From contig JARHVA010004902.1 of NCBI GenBank assembly GCA_037957365.1, positions 1,240,001 through 1,304,000 on the forward strand: a stretch of 64,000 nt of DNA. Direction: 5' to 3'. A program made the position numbers and the translations under genes. The first letter of the stretch is position 1, and each line of letters opens with the position of its first letter. Shown piece after piece: positions 50,741 to 59,700 of the stretch. The notes beneath the pieces are model-generated. The model searched no databases, was not told the origin of the DNA, and saw nothing but the letters and a program-made list of their open reading frames with translations. The stretch comes from Torreya grandis. Its lineage: Eukaryota; Streptophyta; Pinopsida; Cupressales; Taxaceae.

Positions 50741-53700
50741 GTTTGAGGCTTACACGGCGGTGAAATTTTTAATTGTCTGCTTTTGGGTTTTAAAAATTCT
50801 CCCACGACGATTGCAATATATAAGTTCTTTCTCCACTTAGAAACTTGTGCTCCATGAAATTTAGAATTTGATATGGTCAAAACACTAAAATGCTTGGAAG
50901 GCCTTGGTGGGGTGGTTGTTCCTTTCTTTTGCAAATTAATTTTTTATGTAAGATTGAAACTTATGGATACTATAAAACAAGTATGTGGCATGAGAGAGAC
51001 CTAGCACCAAATTTTTGCCTAAACATAATAAGTTTGAGAGGTATTCAAGCATCAAACCAAAGACATGTAAATTTATCTTTTCTTATTTGTTCTACCACGA
51101 ATCCCTAATGGGCTTCAATGCATGTTCAACTTGTTTTCTTTCTTTTGTCAACAAGGTGGTGCGGACCTTTTCATACCTTAGGTTAGTGAACCCTTTAGGG
51201 GAAACATTGATAGATCTCACCATATCTTGCCAATATGGTGATCGAACAACATTAAATGGCAGCCTCATGTGTAAAGACAATGCACGATGCTTTGCTCTGC
51301 TATGTCTCTAGATTCCTTATCGAATGCTCTATCCAATGGGCTTGCATCTTTTGTTCTCTTGCGACCAAGAGGTGAATCCTCTTCCTCTATGGTCACGACA
51401 GATGTAGCAAGAAATGGGTGTGATGACACCACATTAGCACGAGATGGATCAATAAGTGGCGATCCTTTCTTTTTCAAAGGATGCTTTGATCTTTCGCCCA
51501 ACAATAACATCTTTGTCTTCTTGCTCTTTGACGTATGCAAGGATCTTTGCCTATGGCAAGCGCTTTCAAGGCTTTTCATTTATGCTTGACCCACCATAAG
51601 CTTTGATTCCAGCGCCAAAAATCACACAGAAATGGGATTTCACCTGACTATAGGAGCTCTTGTATTTATAGTTAGCTTTGCTCTGCTATGTCTCTAGATT
51701 CATTATCGAATGCCCTGTCCAATGGGCTTGCATCTTTTGTTCTCTTGCGACCAAGAGGTGAATCCTCTTCCTCTACGATCGCGATAGGTGCAGCAAAAAA
51801 TGGGTGTGATGGGGACACCACATTAGCATGAGATGGATCAATAGGTGGTGATCCTTTCTTTATCAAAAGATGCTTCAATCTTTGCCAAACAATAGCATAT
51901 TTGTCTTCTTGCTCTTTGACGTGTGCAAAGATCTTTGCTTGTGGCAAGCCCTTTCTAGGGTTTCCATTTATGCTTGGCCCACCACAAGCTTTGATTCCAG
52001 CGCCAAGAATCGCACACAAATGGGCTTTCACCCTACTATAGGAGCTCTTGTATTTATAGGTACACTTTGAGCAAAGCCAAAAGAAACACCCTCCATTAGG
52101 CATTTGTTCTAATATTGTCACATACTTCCAAAGGGGTGTTTGCGGATCAATTCTGGGGGCTATCCTTTAGCCCATCAAACTAGCACTTGCAACTTAAAAC
52201 ATTATGGGAAATCCCTATAGCCATTGGTAAAAAAATAATAATATTGCTATTAAAAACTTAAAGCATTTGGCATTTGTTGAAATAATCATAATGGTTAAAA
52301 GAATAACCAAAAAAAAAAATTAACAGTAGTTACAAACATTTAAAAACTTAAAAAAAAAAAACTCAAAACTGAAAACCTACCTTAAATCAGCAAATCCTCT
52401 TCCTTGCAAGCTCTTTAAACTCCTTGGTGCCAAAGGGGTAGAGGCAGTGGTGTAGGATTCGCAAAAGGAAGGAGTTTCAATCCTATGCAATTGATAAAAT
52501 GAAGATGAGAGAACAAATGTGTAATGAGAGGAAAAAATGCAATGAAAGATAAATGTGGTGGTGGTGTTGTTTTCTTTTGATAAAATGAATGTGAAAGCTG
52601 ATTTTAGTGTTGAGAATCCACTTTATTTTGTTTATAATTCTTTTTATAATTGTTTTTTGAAGTCCATGTTTGACTTTTAATGATGCGAAATTGAAAAATA
52701 AACAGTGTTACAAGGAGACGCGTCTCCCACCCCTTGGGATGGGTCTCGGGTATCGAGACACGTTTCGGGTATGGGAGATGGGTACATAGACGTCTCTTTG
52801 CCCGGAGGCATCTACTTGTCCCTTCCCGCGTCTCCTGCCCGTTCTCGCATCTAGTTTTCGTGCACCCAAAATGCATAAACCCTTAACGCATACAAATACA
52901 TCGCCATTTGTTGATTCGAACTTTATCTGCTAGGTGAAATGCTTAGTTTTTGTTTTATCTGCTTGTCCTTAGGCACTTCAATAACAACAACAACACTAAC
53001 AATAATAATAATAAATTACTGTTCATGGCAGTGCCCTGAGCAGGGCACTGCCGTCGGCAGTAGTATTTTTTTTATATTAGTTATAAGTTATAATAAATAA
53101 TTGTCAATTCTTATTCATTTAAATTATTAAATATTTTTAACCATTGTTAATTTATTAATTTTTTATTGTTGTATAATATAAAGTTATTAGTTATAAATCT
53201 ATATTTTTAAATTTATTTTAATTTTATAAATATATAATTGAATTAATAAACATTATTGAGTATAGTATTTATAATTCTTAAATGTTTTAAAATTTATATT
53301 TTTAATTGTTGGTTAAACAATAAAAAATAATATTTATAATTTTATTAATTATTATTTATGTTTTTTTTTTAATTTGTATTTTTATTCGTTCATTCAAGTT
53401 CTCTGGGTGTTCATATTATGTATATTGTTAGTATTGGGATTGCAAAGTATATATATTACTAGTATTGGCATTATAAAAGTATATATTTGTTTAAATTTTT
53501 CATAGCATATATTATATTATATATAATATAAATAATAAATATATATATTGTCGTCTCCCCGTACCCCATCTCCTATTTTTCAAAAAAATGGCGTATCGGT
53601 ACTGGCACCCTTCCCCCCCGTACCCATACGCTGGCAACTATTAAAATAAATTAAAAAAAATGTTTTTTTCGGACGAAACATTGCGGATATGGCCAGGAAA

Positions 53701-56700
53701 CATCCCTGGGCTTGCGGATACGCCCGGAGAGTCCAGTGACGTATCTGCAGGCCAGGGACATTTCTTGGAAGAATCCCTTGCGCTCCCCCAGCAAATCCGT
53801 ATCCTTCTGCGTTTCATATCGTTTTTAGGGGGCTCTGCAGCAGTATCTGGTAACGTAGTATATATACATAATACTTAGTTTTAGTCCATAAAAGATAAAA
53901 TGCTAAAAAAAATGGTATTCACAAAAATTCAAAACATAATACCATAAATTTCAAATGCTCATGTGACATTATATGTTTATAGGTTCAAAATGGATTATAA
54001 TCTAGAACAAATCATTTAGATGAGTTTAGTTTTAGTTTTTTTTTAATAAAGTTTTTTAAAAAGTTATTATTTGTTTTACATACAAAAACAACGCTGGAAA
54101 TGTCTGGGAATGTGCACGGAAACAGCTGTGCTATTTTTGGCATGTATCTGGATTCTGACTGCACTTTGGGGGTGCTTCGGCTCCCAAACGCTTCCAGGCA
54201 GAAACACCCTGTGCAGGGAGCATTTGCTGCAACGTAGCTTTTGGATGGCATTTTATTTAATGTATATATGATGCTTTGTATTCGAATATGTTTGATACAC
54301 TTTAAAGATCAATGCAATATAGATGTCATTTAGTAGTTGTGCACTCATGATGGGAACAATTATCATGCAACTATTGAGACATGCAGTTGAAAGAGACATC
54401 CAGGATTTGTAATTATACTTAGGTTTCAGTTATAGCTAGCATAACAAAACTGAAATTATATGCCGTCTCAAACTTGACAACAGAACTCGAGCCAAAACTT
54501 GGAGAAAATCCAGACAAACTAAAAAATCATAAAAAGGAGGATATTTCACAAAACTGAATGTATATCTTATCACAACTTCAATGAAATTCAAATATAATCG
54601 GTTTCATGCTTAGAGTAATCAAAAAGTAAGTAAATATGGAGATTTACAAGAAGCAAAAATTATTTGATATATATCAAATTTAAAAAATGTGATCAGATAG
54701 TATCAATATGTGCAAGAGGAGCCATTGGTTCCAGTGCCACTAGCCCCATCCATTTTTGACCTCAAATATGTCCTAGAAGTAGTCATCTCCACAAGGGGCT
54801 TGTGGTTGTGACTCTTGCACGCAAGAGGTAACTGCCTCTGTCTCCATATCTTCTTGATCCAACCAAGCAAAAGTCTTCTGCATGAACATGGGCTCTATAG
54901 TCTCAACAATCTGATTGTGGATTTATCTTGTCTAACTGGGCACCTTAATCTACTGACCCGCAAAAGACCAGGTGAAAAATATGGCCACTTGGTCCTCTAA
55001 TAGATGAAAACAGTTGCAAGCCTGAAGATACCTTCTTTTTGTGGCACTTGCGGCAATGTTAAGGTGCCAACATCAGCCCAAGAACTAAGGCATCTGTGAG
55101 AAGCTAAAGCTTGGAATATTAAATGCTTAGGAGCCCAAAACTACCCCCAAAATATCAAATATGTCCATTCGTGAGTACAAGTGGCAGTGAGAGAGGTGAC
55201 ACAGCATTATTCCATTGCATTCTTTTCCATATTTGAGAGTAAGAGCAAAATATAATCCTTGGGAATGGTGTGGAAGAGCATTGTGATGTGCTTGTCATGC
55301 TTATCTCCTCATGGTTTGGCATCTTGTGTATTGTCTTATTTTCTTTTAGTGGAATGGAAGAGCATATTGTGATATGTGCTTACCATGCTTATCTCCTCAT
55401 GGTTTGGCATCTTGTGTTTTGTCTTATTTTCCTTGAGTGGAAGTCCTTTCTCCCTCTTGCAACTCTTTACACTTGACTTGGATTCTAAGCAACACCACCT
55501 TGTTGCAAGTTCCCCATGGCTTGAGGGTTCCATCTCCCTGGCTGGTCCATTTTGCTAAGAATGGTCTTTGCACTGTCCAACTATTGGGTTCCACATTTCT
55601 CCACATGTTCCATGGTACCAATGAGGAACTCCGAATGGCCGTCCAATTAATATTGCATCCCTTGATTCTCCATTTAGAATTGCTATGCCTTAATTTTCAG
55701 CTCTTGGTTCCCTCCTTAAATTTGTTAATTGATTTCTTGAAGCTCTTGTAGATTTTCCACAATTTATTTTGCAGCCCTTGATTCTCCATTTAGAATTGCT
55801 GTGCCTTAATTTTCAGCTCTTGGTTCCCCTCTTAAAACTGTTAATTGATTTCTTGAAGCTCTTGTAGTCTTTCCCATTTTAAAGCTTTGCCGATGGTTTG
55901 TCTATCACAACTAACTATGGGCTGCAATTTTTCACTTTTCCAAATACGAGATTTATGTAATTAAATTCACACGTGTAAGCAAAACCTTCCACAAGCACTG
56001 AAGAAATCAGCGTAAAAAACATTTTAATACCTTTTATATTAGGGGGTTGCAGGTCTTTAGACTAGTATTTCATGTTGAACGGGATTGTTAGGAAAATAAA
56101 ATTAAAATCTGTGTTGCAGTGACCTCTGTGCCGTTATCTTTCACACATGCCAATTTTTGCAAACAAGGCATGGGATGCTTTAGTGTTTTCTTGCACAATG
56201 ATCTTGTCCCTGGCGGAATTGTTGACACTTGATGTTCTGATTATCATAATTTCTTGCAGGATAATATTCTTCCTTGAGAGTTTCCACAAAACCTTCCGAA
56301 GTGTTCACTGATTGGTTCTCAATTATATCATTCTCTTCTTGGCTAGCTTACAAATGATATGCTTCCCACCAATGTTTGACACATGGAATGCTTTCTGAAA
56401 GTGCAAATGTAATCTTTTCACTATTAGTAAAGCTATTGACATAGAAATCAGATTTCAATTGCTCGAGCTACTTTTTCAATGCTCTGCATCCAATTTTCTT
56501 TCAAAAGAGGGACATCAAAATTGATTTGTACCTGGAAAGGTATGTGCCCCCAAAAGTTAACTTCTTGAAGTTGTATGGTTTGTGTGCATGATTTGTTGAA
56601 GAAATTGGTCAAATTGGTCGATCATCTGGCTCCTTTGCTTCTCGAGGGCTTTGTTGAGCATCAACTAAAAAGGATCACTTGTTTCTTGGTCGTTTGCCAT

Positions 56701-59700
56701 TGAATATCATTTGAATTGGCAAGGAAGGTAATCTGAAGGGCCGCATGTCTAGATCCTGTACGTCCTATAGTATATGCACATTTGATGGGACATACAGACA
56801 CAGAACATACAACTCTGATACTACTTTTTCAGATTTTAGGAGCAACCCAATGGACTGATTCAATTGTTGAATCTAATGTGCTATATCAGAAATGAATTCA
56901 TGAAAATAATAGAGAGAGGCAGAAAATGAAAGCATTCAACTCAATGAAACAACAATTTTGTTAAAAAACACTGAACTATAAACTCATTCATATGATGGTT
57001 ATATAGTATATACGATACTAAAAATATTGAAGAAGAGATGAAAAGGTGTGACCCGCACATTTTTGCACCATCATGCAATACATTTCAATGCAAATATGCA
57101 CAATAAAAAATGAAGACACACTGGTTGAAGATGGAATGGGTCATCTTACAACTTTTAACTGGAAGGTTAGCACCGCATCCAAGTGGTTGACTTGAGTTGG
57201 AAATACTATTAAAAGGTTGTTCCTAACGATGAACTTGTTGGGGCCGTAACATCATTGTTATTAGAGATCTAATATTTTCACAGTCTGTAAGATTAAGAGA
57301 CGAGAGCTTCTGGCAAACACTGCATTTTTTTGATTGAAATTTCGAATCACACTTTGTAATCCATCATCAAGATGAACAAAGTGATTGTGGATTGCAGACT
57401 AGGTTTGTATTTAAAGATGACTTTGTTATGGTACAAAGATGCCAATGTTAGGTGACACTTGGTTAAAATGAAATGCATTAGCCTTCTATTAACTACATGT
57501 TTATGATTTCAAATTAATAAATAAAACCATTTTAAAAAAAGAATGATCCTTATAAAATGTTAATTAGGCTTTTAATTGGTGTTAGGTTGAGACTTTAAAT
57601 TAGAACGTTATTTAGAAAGCATGTAAAAGTGTAATTATTTTTATTAGTCATTTGTTAAAATAAGTGCCAATAATCTAAGATGCTACTAATAGAAAAAGTA
57701 TCCTTAATTAACATGCAAGGAATAATCGAAATAAAAGTTAAATGAAAGTTTAAATCTTAATTTAGCGAAATTTAAGACTCTAATTTAGATTAGATCAGCC
57801 TTAAACCTCTAATTGGCACTAGTTAGGTGTATCATCAAAAACTGAGAATTGTATGAGTTAATGTTTAAATTAGTAGTTTAATACAACCCATAAAAGTTAA
57901 TTATTGTTAGTTGACCCTTTAAATAGTGGTAGTAATCCCAGAAAATACTAATAATAATAGAAACTAAGTATTATCATTGATTAACTAGAGTTGAGACTTA
58001 TTTAGTATAAGAACATTGTAATGTCCTATAAAACTAATGGATTTTTTATGGTTAAGAGTCAAATTAGTATTTAATTTTTTTTAAAAATCTGTTCAGGTTT
58101 TTTGGAGTAAATTTATAATAGGCTACCAAGATTGGTTCAAGCCTAAACCTCCATCTCCATTGATATTGTTCTCATCGCTTAAAATAGTGATCCTCCAAAG
58201 CAAGGACTATGGTGTTATCAATATGAAAGTGGAATTTTGTTTTAGAAGAATGCTCTGCCAAAGCCGACTTGACTACCCTTTTCTTTTTTATGTCAGCATC
58301 ATGCTCATTAGCTCGTGTTGATAGATTGTATGGTTCCTCCAATATGTGACACCCCACAAGATCAATCAATCCTGTAAATGCCACTACTTTGAGATGGTTC
58401 TATACTATCCTTTGATTCCTTGATAATCTCCCGAAACTTCTTGTGAGGTAAAAAGGTTGACTTCATGGTCTTTCCCAAAATTTTAGAGATCACTGTTTGA
58501 AATGCGTTTGTCACAAGGTAGAAAAGCTACCAGGATCGCTCTCGAATCCTCCACCAAACCTTGTTTTGCCTGTCTACTCCTTGCTTGTTTGAAAGGTCTG
58601 GTAATCTGCTTACCATTGTAGCCATTTTTCTTGAAGACCTAAGTCAAATGTTTTAACTTTGGTTCTAAGTGTTCATCATCACAGATACGAAAAGCCAATG
58701 TAGCTAAAGTTCATAGGACTCCCACTTTCTGTGCTGGGTAATGATGGCAGGTTGCATGAAGGTAGAGCTCCGTGTGAGTTCATTTCCTGTAAACCTGGTG
58801 AGCTAGAGTCCTACGGGTTTTCTTGAGAGGACAAAAATCTGCAGAGTTTTTTCCATAAATTCTCGTCTCTTTAATTTTGTTATCGCTCCATTTTCTTTTA
58901 TCACCCAATATCAGAATCGGCTATGTGTTCAAACTTCAGGCCACCCAAAGTGGCTTCACTCCACTTTGCTCTGGATTTCCCGATTTTCGTCATTTCTTTG
59001 GTTTTACGTATCCTGGCTGTCACATGTCTAACTTTCGATTTCTTTTTTTTAAAGCATGACAGAATGGCCTTTGGAACACAACCAGAAAATGTAAAACAGG
59101 TGCAGACCTGGATTCGGATCCCTTGGAATTTTGTCTGGGACTGCTTATTTGAAGGTTGCTGTCCGTTGGTTTGATTGTACACGGATATAAACTTTTATAT
59201 TTTTCATTTGTTTTCTTGAGTGTACAATTATATGATTCACAAGATGTTAACTTTTCCTAATTTTCTATTGAAAGTGATTGCAGAAATGTGTGATGGGGTT
59301 TCCATGCACTAATGCCATTATTATTCCCCTTCTGAAATTTCAAGCGATTATTGCCTCTGAGCATTTTTTAGACAGTTTGAGCCACAATAATATATTTAGC
59401 TATTATCAATTTTTGGAATGGGTGGTTTGTGAAGACCCGATCAAGTCCAATTATCTTATTTAAATACCTCTACAAGTAGGGTGCAATGATGACATATTTA
59501 TGATGGTCTTATTTGTTGTGATGACCTTCTCTGCTTCTTGTAGCAAATGTGGACATTGCTGAATGGAAATTACAAGTCCTGTTGTTTTGTCAAATTTTGC
59601 AAGTTGTTCATGGACTTTGGTGAACTGCTCCTGAATGTTTTTTGGCAAAGTTTTGACAGGCATTGAAAACATTTTATCAATAAGTTGAATTAGTATTCTT

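Noticed and set aside
58901..59182. Minus-strand 93-codon open frame between the two Penelope-like fragments
   Set aside because: Its sequence shows none of the expected RT motifs, so it was not counted as part of that element.
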